DNA of 64,000 nucleotides from Aphanomyces cochlioides (Eukaryota; Oomycota; Saprolegniomycetes; Saprolegniales; Verrucalvaceae), in the NCBI GenBank assembly GCA_019828595.1, contig JAHQRK010000017.1, positions 1,488,001-1,552,000 on the forward strand, written 5' to 3'. This document shows positions 21,275 through 32,190 of the stretch, piece by piece. A program made the translations under genes and the position numbers. Under the pieces are notes generated by a model that worked only from the letters and a program-made list of their open reading frames with translations, had not been told where the DNA came from and made no database searches. Within the stretch, counting starts at the first letter, position 1, and every line of letters starts with the position of its first letter.

Positions 21275-21928
21275 TTAAGCACGTTTGCGCTTTTCGATCG
21301 GACGACTCGAAGCACAGCAGTTGCAAAAGCATCCCAACGACAAACCAATCAACAGTCCTGATGCAAACAAGGCAATCACAGCGTTCTTCTTGGTGCTCAG
21401 CAAGGTCACAACATCGTTTTGTACAACGCGAAGCTCCTTGGTGACTGTATCCATCAAGCTTGGGACACCTGGAACGGGTTTCTTCTTGCCCTTGGTGTAT
21501 CCACTCTTAGCGTACTCCACAAGAGCTTCTTTTGTCCGCGTCGAGTCGTATTCATACATGGATCCTTTGTGGAAGAACAGGATCGTTGGGAACCCCTTGA
21601 TCTCAAATCGTTCACCCAACTGGGTGTTGGTCGTCACGTCCACCTTGGCCACATTTAAGGTTCCCTTCAATTCTACACAAATGGAGTTCAATCAACCTCA
21701 AAGACAACGCAGTCGCCACGTACCGTCTGCAACTTCTTCAAAAATGGGCGCCAAGTTTTTGCAGTGACCGCACCATGGAGCGTAAAACTCGACCAACCAG
21801 TCGCCAGTCGTAGCCCCTGTCGACGCTTGCGTCAAATGCTCAAATGTATCCGTCGTCAAGTCAATTACATTGCTTGCCATGGCCACAGCAGCGCCGACGC
21901 ACAGTCCAACAAGAGCGCGGAAGACCAT
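21275..21928 (-). CDS. TMX-like membrane-anchored thioredoxin / PDI-family protein
   Basis: Exon 1 (21928-21724) and exon 2 (21672-21275) flank a 51-bp intron (21723-21673, GTACGT...TGTAG), giving 200 residues. The start [20 protein letters not shown] is a signal peptide. One thioredoxin domain follows with active site [12 protein letters not shown] and the cis-proline strand GFPTILFF. Near the C-terminus is a transmembrane segment ([18 protein letters not shown]), then a short Cys-rich and basic tail (CFCNCC...EKRKRA). This order is that of TMX-type oxidoreductases of the endoplasmic reticulum, which form or isomerise disulfides. The cluster of secreted disulfide-rich PAN proteins just downstream would be natural clients, though that is only positional. 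Confidence 0.9.
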
Positions 21929-22321
21929 CTTGACCCCAACCTTGCAAATTGTCAACTGTCAGTTTTTGCGGCAAGGATACGTTTTAATAATTAAAATATT
22001 CAACTTATACTAGCAATTTGTATTATTAATTAAATATGAAGAAAAAAATATGGCCCATGTTCCTGGGACAGAGCTTCAAAGACGACCGCACATCCAGCAC
22101 AAGATATTGAGATGGAGTAAGCCGATTCCTGGGCGATTCTTGGCTGAAATTGATGCATTTGAGTGTCCCTCACGTGGTTCTTTCAGGTGCGTGAACTGGG
22201 AACGCATTGATAGACGCAAAACTCCCTTCTTAGCGACAGCTCCAAGTTCTTATTCTGCTTGGATTGACTGCACGGCTCTGTTCGCCTCACATCAGAGTGA
22301 CAAGACGTCGACCTTACAAGA

Positions 22322-23490
22322 TGAATAGGATTGAATAGGATTAGTTAAAGAGGACTCTTCTTGCACGAGATCGCGCCTTGTGAGTTGGGACCTGCGGGAC
22401 GATCGCCATGCAGGTATTTCAAGTAACATCGACCCATGTCTTGGCCTGCCGTCGCCACCCAAGTCACAGCATTGCATGGTTGCTGTGACGTCGATGAGAA
22501 CGAACTCTTGCACGTCTCCAAGCATTGATCAAAGCGCATCGCGCTGTCCGAAATGTCTTCTCCAAAGAAGTCGCCATTGCCGGTGCAGACATAGTCACTC
22601 GCGTTGTACTTGACCAAACCCGTGGACGATGGCGAGAGGGAATACTTGTAGCTCACATCCGAGACGGCGCATACTTTGCTGCTGCTCTCGTAGTTGGCAT
22701 ATCGACCAGACTTGGCCACAATCTTGGCACAGTCTTGTACAGAGGCAACTTTTGGCGTTCGTTGGACGGATCCAGCTTGTGCAAACGCAATTCCATCAAC
22801 TTTGACAACCCCAAGAGCTTGCAAGACGGAGCTACGACTGCGACACGAGATCGCACCACGGTCGTTCGACGTCGGCTCTCGCAGCGGGTTCTTCAAGAAC
22901 TTGAAATAGCAGCGACCCATGCTTTCGCCTGGCTGTTGGATCCACGTGACGGCGTTGCAGCGTTGGTTGGTCGTTGTGTCAAAGAGGTTCTTGCACGAGT
23001 CGAGGCATCGATCGAACCGCGTATTGGAATCAAACGTATCATCGCCTTGAAGTGCCGCATTGCCAAAGCATTCGTAGTCATCGGAATTGTATCTCGCGGC
23101 AGACGTGACTCCATTTGAGAGCTTGTAGGTGTACGTGACATCGTAGGTCTTGCACACTTTGTCTTGGCCCAGCGTGGCGTAGAGCATTTGGTTGTTGGCG
23201 GCGATGGCAGAGCAGTCTTTGATAGACGCCACATTGGATTGGGAAACAATGCCCGGATCAGAGAATGTCGGCGTGAGGTCGACTCCGTTGACTGTGACCC
23301 AGCTCCAAGTCGCGTTTGCCGCCGAGACGGCTGTCAAAGTTGTAAGCAAGGCAGTGGTTCGCATCGTGATGGCAAATTGAAAAATGAGGTTGGGATGGCT
23401 GTCGAGGTCGCATCCCGTAAGAGTACGATGAGCTCAACTGGGTGTTGTGTGGCACCTGATGGACAAATTTTCACTGCAACGGTGCAAAAT
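22322..23490. repeat. duplicated segment carrying PAN copy 1
   Basis: About 1.17 kb, including the whole coding region and roughly 120 bp upstream, is nearly identical to about 28422-29590. Outside these limits the flanks diverge rapidly. Confidence 0.85.
22345..23364 (-). CDS. secreted two-domain PAN/Apple-like protein, copy 1
   Basis: Single-exon 339-residue protein. The N-terminus MRTTALLTTLTAVSAANA is a signal peptide with likely cleavage after it. Two homologous halves follow (about 19-175 and 176-339). Each contains the series SxxDCxxI, VCxxxDVxYxY, YxCxGN, RFDxCLxxCKxxF, CNAVTW, GRCYxK and GAISC. The RFDxC...CNAVTW...GRCY block is PAN/Apple-like, a fold for binding carbohydrate or protein. 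Oomycetes secrete many PAN proteins that attach to host or cell-wall sugars; that role is inferred. The cysteines are fully conserved between halves. It is nearly identical to copy 2 exactly 6,100 bp away. Confidence 0.85.
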   Translation of the reverse strand: MRTTALLTTLTAVSAANATWSWVTVNGVDLTPTFSDPGIVSQSNVASIKDCSAIAANNQMLYATLGQDKVCKTYDVTYTYKLSNGVTSAARYNSDDYECFGNAALQGDDTFDSNTRFDRCLDSCKNLFDTTTNQRCNAVTWIQQPGESMGRCYFKFLKNPLREPTSNDRGAISCRSRSSVLQALGVVKVDGIAFAQAGSVQRTPKVASVQDCAKIVAKSGRYANYESSSKVCAVSDVSYKYSLSPSSTGLVKYNASDYVCTGNGDFFGEDISDSAMRFDQCLETCKSSFSSTSQQPCNAVTWVATAGQDMGRCYLKYLHGDRPAGPNSQGAISCKKSPL

Positions 23491-23624
23491 AGCATACGGT
23501 CAAGTACATCCTTGGACTGCAATCTCCACCTAAGATCTATGTCTACATATCGGAGGCTCTATCTCAATAGAGAAGGAGAGAGTTTCAGCTTTATCGTTTG
23601 CGTCATGGAGGTCGTCCGGTCATG

Positions 23625-24195
23625 AAGCTTTACGTGTGGTAGGTAATGTCGGATTGATTCAAAATTTCCGATCCTGGCTGAAATTGATCAAACTTCGAAT
23701 CAACCACCATAAAACACACACAAAATACACACAAAACACACAGTAGTTCATGTACTTTCCGATTATACTTGAATTCACTATGTCCAAATTCATTACAGAA
23801 ATTTGGCGATTGACTGCAAATTTGGACGAAAAACAACAATCATGCCGCGTTGAAAATTTTCACTGCACTTTGCACATTAATTTGTGATTGATGGGAGATG
23901 TTGACTGATGGCTCACTCCAAGAAATTGACTTGATTGGACGAAATAAGGAACTTCTTGACTGCAGAGTTTGACGAACGGCTACACGATGGCAACAAATAT
24001 ACTCATACGACAGGTTCCGTGACATGTTTTAACAGCACACATTGAGCGACTTACTATTTGCTGCACACAGTAATATATAGTGGGTTCGATAGAGGAAGAA
24101 AAACGCAGTTTGTTGATGCAAAAAAACATGGTGTTCCAAGATAAAAACGTGATGAATTTTTGACTTATGATGGGCACAAATAATCCTGATGGCAT
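23625..24195. other. intergenic with a repeat shared with 27.6-27.8 kb
   Basis: Bases about 23705-23880 resemble 27625-27790, including an ACACAAAATACACA tract and the string TTCATGTACTTTCCGATTAT. It looks like flanking DNA carried along with PAN duplication. No gene was recognised. Confidence 0.55.
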
Positions 24196-25540
24196 ATTCC
24201 GTGACATCACTATCCGTATCCGGAAAACCTCACAATACGCCAGCAACTACCATGTGCTCAGTTTCATCATGGACCGCGCGTTTGTCCTTGAGACGCTTTT
24301 GGCCAAAGCCTGAGATCCAACGGCAACCATGTCACCCAGCTCTGGCGTTGTTTTGTTTAACGATATGAAATTGACAATTTCTTTGTCCAGATTGCGTTTG
24401 AAATGGAAAAAAATTGTTGCGTCAAGTGGCTGCAAAAAGTGTGATGTGTGTGATGGAAGCGCATACAGCAGTAGACCATTCTCCTTTGCATAAGCAAGTG
24501 TTCGAGCCGACCAATGGGCTTTGTATCCAACTATGCACAACAAAACAGGTCGCTGGGGGGGCAATTTGGTCCACAAACCAAGTAAAGTATTGAACAAAAA
24601 GCTTCGTTGTCAAGAATGACGATTCGGAAGCAGCAAAGTTTGAGCCTTCCATGGCACCGTGAGCCCACCGTTGTGCAATATTTTTTCCAGGGAATATAAA
24701 GAAATGTGGCAAGTAGTCCCCTGCAGCATTCATACAGACCAATGCAGATACGTTTCGACGGCATTGTGAGGTCTGAACGTTAGCCGCTTGTCCCTTTGGA
24801 GCAATGACTCGTCGTTTGTTTCTTGAACCTTGGGCACACATGCTAGTTTCGTCCAAATTCCATAGCCGTTCGGGTGTAATGCCATTGTCGCGAATAACTT
24901 TCTCAATTGCAGAATAGTGATCAGTGACGACTTCCTCCGTGCTTCGCATTGCGCGATTGGTCTCTAAAAACTGCGCTTGTCGGTGTGATATCTTGTCTTT
25001 GTGGCGCTTGACGAATCGTTGAACGAATCGTTTAGATGGAAAACCACTTGGAATCATGCGTGCGTGGGGGCTTTCGTCAATACAGCGACGGATGAACCCA
25101 GCCAACTCGTTGTTTGTAAAGCATTGGCCGTGTTGGGCGCGCTGATTGATGGCGTCTATCAAGCCCATCTCCTCGCCCTGGGTAAGAACTGAAACTGGTC
25201 CGTTGGTTGCATTCACTTCGACAGTCCCTTTAAGACGCCGATCGAGGAGCATGCGACCAATGCCATGTTTGGCAGCAGTGCCTCTGCAAGATATGTTGTT
25301 ATCTCGGACATCAATAAGGGCCATTTCAACCCTCTGGAGAAGATCTTCATCCATAGCGGAACCCTGAAGGTCTTGTTGGAAGGGGGAGAAATGACGTATC
25401 ACCCACAAAACTTCGTCGATTTCTCTGTTTCGAACGGCAATACGTCGTGTCTGTGATTGGTCAGAATCGCGTCTTTTTATTATCATTAAATGAGCCAATC
25501 CTTGCGAGGCAAAAGCGCGAGATGACAAATGTCACGGAAT
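24196..25540 (-). mobile_element. pogo/Tigger-like (CENP-B type) DNA transposon, degenerate
   Basis: ATTCCGTGACAT at 24196-24207 is the perfect inverted complement of ATGTCACGGAAT at 25529-25540, defining a 1.35 kb element with 12-bp terminal repeats. A further partial copy of the terminal sequence (TTCCGTGACAT) lies at 24015-24025, so the left end may be nested or duplicated. No clear TA duplication was found on the right. The transposase is described separately. Confidence 0.65.
24247..25354 (-). pseudogene. pogo-like transposase, frameshifted at a 7-base homopolymer
   Basis: From ATG 25354 the reading starts MDEDLLQRVEMALIDVRDNN, a Psq/CENP-B N-terminal helix-turn-helix (...GIGRMLLDRRLKG). 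It continues with a CENP-B type domain and the DDE motif WNLDETSM. A run of seven G on the plus strand (24555-24561) shifts the frame. Beyond it the second frame reads RPVLLCIVGYKAHWSARTLA and LLYALPSHTSHFLQPLDATI, the DDE_1 signature. The normal D-G-x-x-S-H second catalytic Asp is replaced (IVGYKAHW), so the enzyme would be inactive even with the frame repaired. Confidence 0.8.
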
Positions 25541-26424
25541 GTGTCGTGCAAGTATACCAAGCGCAATGGCGTCGCATGGGACAGTGACGCTCCAAGTGAA
25601 GGGTCTATGTCCTCTTTGGACGTTTTGCTGGAGTGGCTCACGGAAGACAACAACTACGTGAGGTGGCGAGCAGGCTCACAGAAGAAAGTCTCGTCGGGTC
25701 ACGTGGCCCATTCAACTGGAACTCGTTCGCTTCCTTTGACGACTTCAAAGGAGAAAGTCTGTCAAGAGATTGTCCAAAAGCTTCATGCGAAGGGTCTACA
25801 TCATCGCAGCTCTCGCGGAGTCCGCAGCAAGATCAACGATCTCGAACGTTCGTATCGTGCTGCTCGGCATTGGACAAATTGTACTGGCGAGGATAATTTG
25901 TCCGCGACGAGGGCAAGGAGCTTGGAGAGACCCATGTGCGCACAAAAATTCTCAAGATATGCAAACATTATGATGTGCTGCATCCGATCATGGGCGATAG
26001 GCCTGTCGCTCGCCCGATCTTCACGAATGAAGAAGAGGAGAACAACGACGTGACTTGGTTGGAAAAAGATCCCAACGATGATGCCGATGAAGAAGAAAAA
26101 TGCTTGGAGAGTTTGCCGGTTGAAACGAACAATTTATCGAACTCTTATCCAACAAACTCAACAAGCTCAAAACGAGGATTTGGCATGCTCGATATGTCGA
26201 AGGAAATGACTCAAGCCACGACATCAATCGACAAGGAACGTGCAGCAATCGAAAAGGCAAAGCTTCAAATCGAATCAAAGCGTCTGCGTCTTGACGGAGA
26301 AAAGTCAAAATGGGAAGCTGAAATTCGTCGAATCCAAGCATTAAAAGAAAAGGCACTCGAAAAGTTGGAGTTAAGGAAAGCTGGCATGACGGACGAAGAG
26401 ATAGCTCCGATCTTTGACAACTAG
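25541..26424 (+). pseudogene. Myb/SANT-like transposon-associated protein, frameshifted
   Basis: The plus strand reads NGVAWDSDAPSEGSMSSLDV, then LLEWLTEDNNYVRWRAG, TSKEKVCQEIVQKLHAKG and KINDLERSYRAARHW. This is the Myb/SANT-like family found in many oomycete transposons. A one-base shift near 25897-25905 is needed to continue as VRDEGKELGETHVRTKILKI. After it come DVLHPIMGDRPVARP, an acidic stretch and a C-terminal coiled coil (ERAAIEKAKLQIESKRLRLD) ending EEIAPIFDN at 26424. The first codons coincide with the terminal repeat of the pogo element, so the gene's own 5' end was probably lost. Confidence 0.65.
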
Positions 26425-26515
26425 AGATACATGTACACTGTACATTAGCTTGCATTAATCATCATATGAACATGCATTCATGAACCGCCGTCGGGATTCA
26501 TTTTTTACTCATCAT

Positions 26516-27505
26516 CTACACCATCCCACGATGAATCAAGTACTTCAGAAGTTCTTTCCGGCGGCTCGTGTCGGCTCGACCACTCATAGTAGTCTGCGAC
26601 GCTGCGTTTCTCTGGGCGTTGGAGGCATTTTGTTCGTCCTCGTCGTCATCTTCGCGGTCGATCCAGTCATCTGGAATGTCATCATCGATACAATAATTGT
26701 GGATAACAATTCAAGCCTCGACCAAACGAACACAACGCTTGACAGTATCCCTTTCAGCATTGACACGCACACGAACCTCCTTCAAACACTGAAACCTACC
26801 TTTGAGCATTCCAATACAGTGTTCAACGCAAATTCGGAAACTTGAGATGCGCTCATTGAACGCCTCATGCTGAGGATCAATTGGTATTTTGGGGGGCTTC
26901 TTGAAGGGAGAAATCAAGTGCTTGTTGGGCGAGATTTGAATTCCATATTGTTCTTCAAATGCAGCAGATATATCATGACGTTCGTTCGGTGATGGTCAAG
27001 ATACAATTCGACTGAGATGGGAACGAAGTGCCAACACACAGCGGTCGGTGAACAAGCGGACAGAATAAACACTGCAACGTCCAAGTCTAGATTTTCTTAG
27101 AAACGACGATCCATTGCCGCTGAATCCAGCGACTTCCAGGAAGACCAGAAGCTGATACGCTACAGGGCGTTGATTTGCAGAGAAGACCGGATGGATCTCG
27201 ATGAGTTGGACAAGCCGCCAGAAATATCATCTTGAGACTCGATATTCAGCTTTAAAATCATTCTCGCGCATTCCTTGAATCTCCACGGCTAGAGAGGTTA
27301 ATGGCCGCGATATGTATAGCCTTTCGTTCAGGTAGCCCGTGTTTTCCAATACAAGCCTCATGCAACACCAGAATTTCATGGTTCGTCGATGTCTCTCCGG
27401 TGGTGGATGGCCAGTACGACGAATGGCAAGCTCTTCCAAGGCACAGCAGACCATGATGTCATCAAGCGTCCTGATGGCGATCTGCCTGTCAGATACCTGA
27501 GGCAT
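26516..27505 (-). pseudogene. Harbinger-like (DDE_Tnp_4) transposase with three TGA nonsense codons
   Basis: One minus-strand frame carries LDDIMVCCALEELAIRRTGH... and ENDFKAEYRVSR (27505-27230), then TGA (27229-27227), then YFWRLVQLIEIHPVFSANQR...LRSHLSRIVS. A second TGA (26998-26996) is followed by PSPNERHDISAAFEEQYGIQ, SPFKKPPKIP, FNERISSFRICVEHCIGMLK (the usual third-motif region) and RLVEA. A third TGA (26713-26711) is followed by IVIHNYCIDDDIPDDW. It ends RKELLKYLIHRGMV at TAG 26518-26516. All interruptions are TGA in an otherwise unshifted frame, as expected from C-to-T change at CGA. Confidence 0.8.
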
Positions 27506-28441
27506 TCAAGGTGTCGAGCGATCAATCAAGACGACCGCAGAGTGAGTTCACGCCAATATTTTGATGGCAGACGCTGATTGGACATAATACGATATTGTGA
27601 TTCGGCGCGGTCAATTGCGATTGAACACCACTAAAAACACACAAAATACACAATAGTTCATGTACTTTCCGATTATACTTGAATTCACTATGTCCAAATT
27701 GATTGCAGAAATTTGGCGATTGACTGGGACGAAAAACAACAATATATCATGCCGCGTTGAAAATTTTCATTGCACTTTATGTGAAATTACAGTACAGATT
27801 GACTGCCGTGGTGGTCAAAGTACCGACTGTACTGTAGTAGATACTCCAGCGAAAATGGAGTCTTTTGAGCCACACAAATGGAAAAGGAACGGGTTCATGG
27901 TGGAAAATAGCAGAGAATGCCAACAACTGCGGTAGTCATGATAGTTGGCACCGCTTTGGAGCAAGGCTGACACTGTTTTCTGACAGAGCAATCATGTCGC
28001 TCGGTTGAAGCACTCATTCGCAACCCAACGACATGAGAAACGAAATATCACAAGTGCAGATGTCCCATGGCACTCAAATATTCGCAGCCTTTTCAATCCA
28101 TCTATATCTATCTTGCCACGAAAAGAATGAGAGCAAAGCGTCGCGGCTGCCAGAGAAGGTGACATCGACGCTCCAGCGCCAGCGGTAGATAGACGTCCGC
28201 ACATCAAGATTTCGATATTAAGTTACCGAAACGATATCTTGGTGCATAGTTCCAAAGGGCCCAACTGCGCGATGTGGGAAGCATTGATGGACGCCAAACA
28301 ACCTTCGTGGCCATGACTCCTAGTGCATTTTCTGCTTGGATTGACTGCATCTCAAAGGAGGGATACAAGATGGCAGGCGTGTTGCATATACAAAAGGCCC
28401 TGAAGACAGCGACCTTACAAGATGAATAGGATTGAATGGGA
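27506..28441. other. intergenic, with repeats shared with other PAN-gene flanks
   Basis: About 27625-27790 repeats 23705-23880. About 28080-28200 resembles the blocks at 30240-30390 and 30640-30810. About 28250-28360 resembles 22200-22300 and 30890-30990. These are relics of the duplications that produced the PAN cluster. No gene was seen. Confidence 0.55.
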
Positions 28442-29590
28442 TTAGTTGAGAGGACTCTTCTTGCACGAGATCGCGCCGAGTGAGTTGGGACCTGCGGGAC
28501 GATCGCCATGCAGGTATTTCAAGTAACATCGACCCATGTCTTGGCCTGCCGTCGCCACCCAAGTCACAGCATTGCATGGTTGCTGTGACGTCGATGAGAA
28601 CGAACTCTTGCACGTCTCCAAGCATTGATCAAAGCGCATCGCGCTGTCCGAAATGTCTTCTCCAAAGAAGTCGCCATTGCCGGTGCAGACATAGTCACTC
28701 GCGTTGTACTTGACCAAACCCGTGGACGATGGCGAGAGGGAATACTTGTAGCTCACATCCGAGACGGCGCATACTTTGCTGCTGCTCTCGTAGTTGGCAT
28801 ATCGACCAGACTTGGCCACAATCTTGGCACAGTCTTGTACAGAGGCAACTTTTGGCGTTCGTTGGACGGATCCAGCTTGTGCAAACGCAATTCCATCAAC
28901 TTTGACAACCCCAAGAGCTTGCAAGACGGAGCTACGACTGCGACACGAGATCGCACCACGGTCGTTCGACGTCGGCTCTCGCAGCGGGTTCTTCAAGAAC
29001 TTGAAATAGCAGCGACCCATGCTTTCGCCTGGCTGTTGGATCCACGTGACGGCGTTGCAGCGTTGGTTGGTCGTTGTGTCAAAGAGGTTCTTGCACGAGT
29101 CGAGGCATCGATCGAACCGCGTATTGGAATCAAACGTATCATCGCCTTGAAGTGCCGCATTGCCAAAGCATTCGTAGTCATCGGAATTGTATCTCGCGGC
29201 AGACGTGACTCCATTTGAGAGCTTGTAGGTGTACGTGACATCGTAGGTCTTGCACACTTTGTCTTGGCCCAGCGTGGCGTAGAGCATTTGGTTGTTGGCG
29301 GCGATGGCAGAGCAGTCTTTGATAGACGCCACATTGGATTGGGAAACAATGCCCGGATCAGAGAATGTCGGCGTGAGGTCGACTCCGTTGACTGTGACCC
29401 AGCTCCAAGTCGCGTTTGCCGCCGAGACGGCTGTCAAAGTTGTAAGCAAGGCAGTGGTTCGCATCGTGATGGCAAATTGAAAAATGAGGTTGGGATGGCT
29501 GTCGAGGTCGCATCCCGTAAGAGTACGATGAGCTCAACTGGGTGTTGTGTGGCACCTGATGGACAAATTTTCACTGCAACGGAGCAACAT
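28422..29590. repeat. duplicated segment carrying PAN copy 2
   Basis: This is the partner of 22322-23490, offset by exactly 6,100 bp across the coding region. Upstream, identity ends after CACTGCAACGG. Confidence 0.85.
28442..29464 (-). CDS. secreted two-domain PAN/Apple-like protein, copy 2
   Basis: Single-exon 340-residue protein almost identical to copy 1. The visible differences are PNSLGAISC instead of PNSQGAISC and an extra C-terminal Asn before the stop. The signal peptide, the two homologous halves and the cysteine pattern are as in copy 1. Start codon and about 120 bp upstream are also conserved, so the promoter was probably copied too. The very low divergence points to a recent duplication or ongoing gene conversion. 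Confidence 0.85.
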   Translation of the reverse strand: MRTTALLTTLTAVSAANATWSWVTVNGVDLTPTFSDPGIVSQSNVASIKDCSAIAANNQMLYATLGQDKVCKTYDVTYTYKLSNGVTSAARYNSDDYECFGNAALQGDDTFDSNTRFDRCLDSCKNLFDTTTNQRCNAVTWIQQPGESMGRCYFKFLKNPLREPTSNDRGAISCRSRSSVLQALGVVKVDGIAFAQAGSVQRTPKVASVQDCAKIVAKSGRYANYESSSKVCAVSDVSYKYSLSPSSTGLVKYNASDYVCTGNGDFFGEDISDSAMRFDQCLETCKSSFSSTSQQPCNAVTWVATAGQDMGRCYLKYLHGDRPAGPNSLGAISCKKSPLN

Positions 29591-31155
29591 CATAGCATAC
29601 GGTCTAGTGCATCCAGTCGCTGCACGGCGTGGGTGAGGCTCTCTCTGCGAGCGACTTCCAGCTTTGTCGTTCACATCTTGATACTGCTTGAAAGCGTGAT
29701 GAAGCTTTGACGTCTGGTACATCCTCTCGCGTGGAAGATTTCACTGCGCGTTGACCATTGTGTGAAGTTAGAGATTGACTGCCGTGGTGGAACGGCATGG
29801 CCCAAGAGGACCATGCACACCCTCATCCATCCATCTATTGGCCCAAGAGCTGGCTCAAGTAGAGACATCCTCCATCGGGTGCGTTTGGTATATTCATCCG
29901 CGTTGATCGAGACAACTTGTCATGTGAATCGACGTCGAAAGTTGAATGTTTCATGCTTGTAGCCCTTTCGTGATGGTTCTTCTCGTTCTGTTCGTATGAG
30001 CGGATGGCGTGTCCAAGGTGACGGCATGAACGGAGCTGCCATCCAAGCACAAATTTTGGCACATCTCACGCTGCTTCCAAATCATCGAGAGCACTAATGG
30101 CTGGGAAATTTCAAGCAACTGATTCCAAATGGCCAACTTCGACCAAAGGCAGAGACAAAGAGCGCACCCTTCAATTGAATGAGATGTTCCATGTTGACCA
30201 TTCTTTTGGGAGCATCTACCGTCGTTGCTGCCATGTCGATGTGTCTAGATGAATGGCTATGAGGTTGAGAAATGGAGGTATCGTACCATGCTGTAGCGGA
30301 AGAAGAATGCGAACTCGACGCGCTCCTGCGCCAGTGCTAGACAGATGAACGCATGTTTAGCATTCCATGTCGAGTGAGTAAAAGAAATCTTGACATAAAC
30401 GATACCTTGGTACTATATCACAAGAGGAACTCGATGAGTTACACCCCTCATCCAACGATGCAGACTTCCATGGAAATAGAACGCAATCCTCTTGCTGTCT
30501 TGGGTGAAAGTTGAGTCGTACCAACGCACTCGTGTTGACAGTATGGTGTTGGGATCGTTTTGCAGCTTGAATCGTCTCTGAACGAGCTCTAGACACTGAG
30601 ATATCCAAGTTGGTGGTTGCGAGTTTGACGGCAAATTTATGTCTATCTTGCTACCAAACGAATGAGAGCAAAAGCGTCGCGACTAGCAGGTGCACGTCTA
30701 CTGGTGACTGACTCGTACACTGTGCTTGAGAAATGGTGACACCGTAGCATGCTGTAGCGGAAGAAAAGAGTGAGCTCGACGCTCCAGTGCTAGACAGACG
30801 ACCACATGTCTAGTATTCGACGTGGACACAGAGTGAGCGCGACTGAGTGCAATCGCTGGCCTGAACGAGGCCTTGGAGCATAGTTCCAATGATTTTCATG
30901 ATACGAGCGATGATTGAAGCATGGAACTACCTTCTTGGCATTGACTCCAACTACATTTACTGCTTGGATTGGACTGCATGGCTCTGTCTCCAAGACACTC
31001 TTTTGACTACTAGAGATGACCGAGACGTTCCTGAAGGCCCGGGGAAATTCGACTAAAGTAGTTGGAGTTCAATCGTTTAAAGGAGAAACACACGATGGCA
31101 TGCGCGACGCACATACGAAAGAAGCCGTCGGTCTAATAAGATGAATAGGATTGAA
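29591..31155. other. intergenic with internally repeated flank sequences, no gene
   Basis: Blocks near 30240-30390 and 30640-30830 share strings such as TGAGAAATGG, CATGCTGTAGCGGAAGAA and GTGCTAGACAGA, and resemble 28080-28200. They look like copies of the same PAN-gene flank. No protein-like frame longer than about 80 codons was found. Confidence 0.5.
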
Positions 31156-31160
31156 TGGGA

Positions 31161-32190
31161 TTAGTTGAGAGGACTCTTCTTGCACGAGATCGCGCCTTGT
31201 GAGTTGGGACCTGCGGGACGATCGCCATGCAGGTATTTCAAGTAACATCGACCCATGTCTTGGCCTGCCGTCGCCACCCAAGTCACAGCATTGCATGGCT
31301 GCTGTGACGTCGATGAGAACGAACTCTTGCACGTCTCCAAGCATTGATCAAAGCGCATCGCGCTGTCCGAAATGTCTTCTCCAAAGAAGTCGCCATTGCC
31401 GGTGCAGACATAGTCACTCGCGTTGTACTTGACCAAACCCGTGGACGATGGCGAGAGTGTGTACTTGTAGCTCACGTCCAAGACGGCGCAATATCTCGTC
31501 ATGCTGTGGTAGTTGGCATATCGACCAGACTGGGCCATGATCCTCGCGCACTCTTGAAGCGTTCCAGCTCGCGGCTTTGTTACCACCGATCCACCTTGCT
31601 CGAACGCTATCCCATCAACTTTGACGACACCGAGAGCTTGCAAGACAGAGCTACGACTGCGGCATGCAATTGCACCGCGGACATTCGTTGTTGGCTCTCG
31701 CGGTGGGTTCTTCAAGAACTTGAAATTGCAGCGGCCCGAGCTCTCCCCTGGCTGTTGCATCCACGAGACGGCGTTGCAGCGTTGGTTGGTCGTCGCGTCA
31801 AAGAGGTTCTTGCACGTGTCGAGGCATCGATCAAACCGCGTCGAGTTGGTAGCAAACGTGTCGTCGCCTTCAAAGTTTGCATTGCCAGCATTCATAGTCC
31901 TCCGAGTTGTATCTCGCGGCGGACGTGACTCCGTCTGCGAGCTTGTACGTACTGGTGACATCGAAGGTCTTGCACACTTTGTCTTGGCCCAGCGTGGCGT
32001 AGAGCTTGTGGTTGGCGGCGGCAACGGAGGAGCAAGTTTCGATGGAGGACACATTCGATTGAGATACGATGTTGGCACTGGCGAACGTCGGCGTGAGGTC
32101 AACCCCTTTGACAGAGACCCAGTCCCAAGTCGCGTTGGTTGCCGAGACGCCCGCCAACGTCAAGATCGCAAGGAGACAAGTCGTTCGCAT
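31161..32190 (-). pseudogene. PAN/Apple-like protein, copy 3, inactivated by a 2-bp deletion
   Basis: The minus strand starts MRTTCLLAILTLAGVSATNA (signal peptide) and follows the family to NSEDYEC. There, near 31886-31888, two bases are missing compared with copies 1 and 2 (TGCTTTGGC became TGCTGGC). Reading continues in another frame as GNANFEGDDTFATNSTR through to the normal C-terminus. The first two thirds differ considerably from copies 1 and 2, while about 31150-31455 is virtually identical to them, suggesting gene conversion of the 3' end. Confidence 0.85.

Noticed and set aside
22525..23118. 197-codon plus-strand frame, repeated at 28625-29218 and 31344-31928
   Set aside because: It is the antisense shadow of the PAN genes. 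It recurs only because those genes are duplicated.
26480..26845. 121-codon plus-strand frame with a hydrophobic segment like a membrane protein
   Set aside because: It is antisense to the Harbinger-like transposase relic, whose HN-type C-terminal motif reads well on the minus strand.
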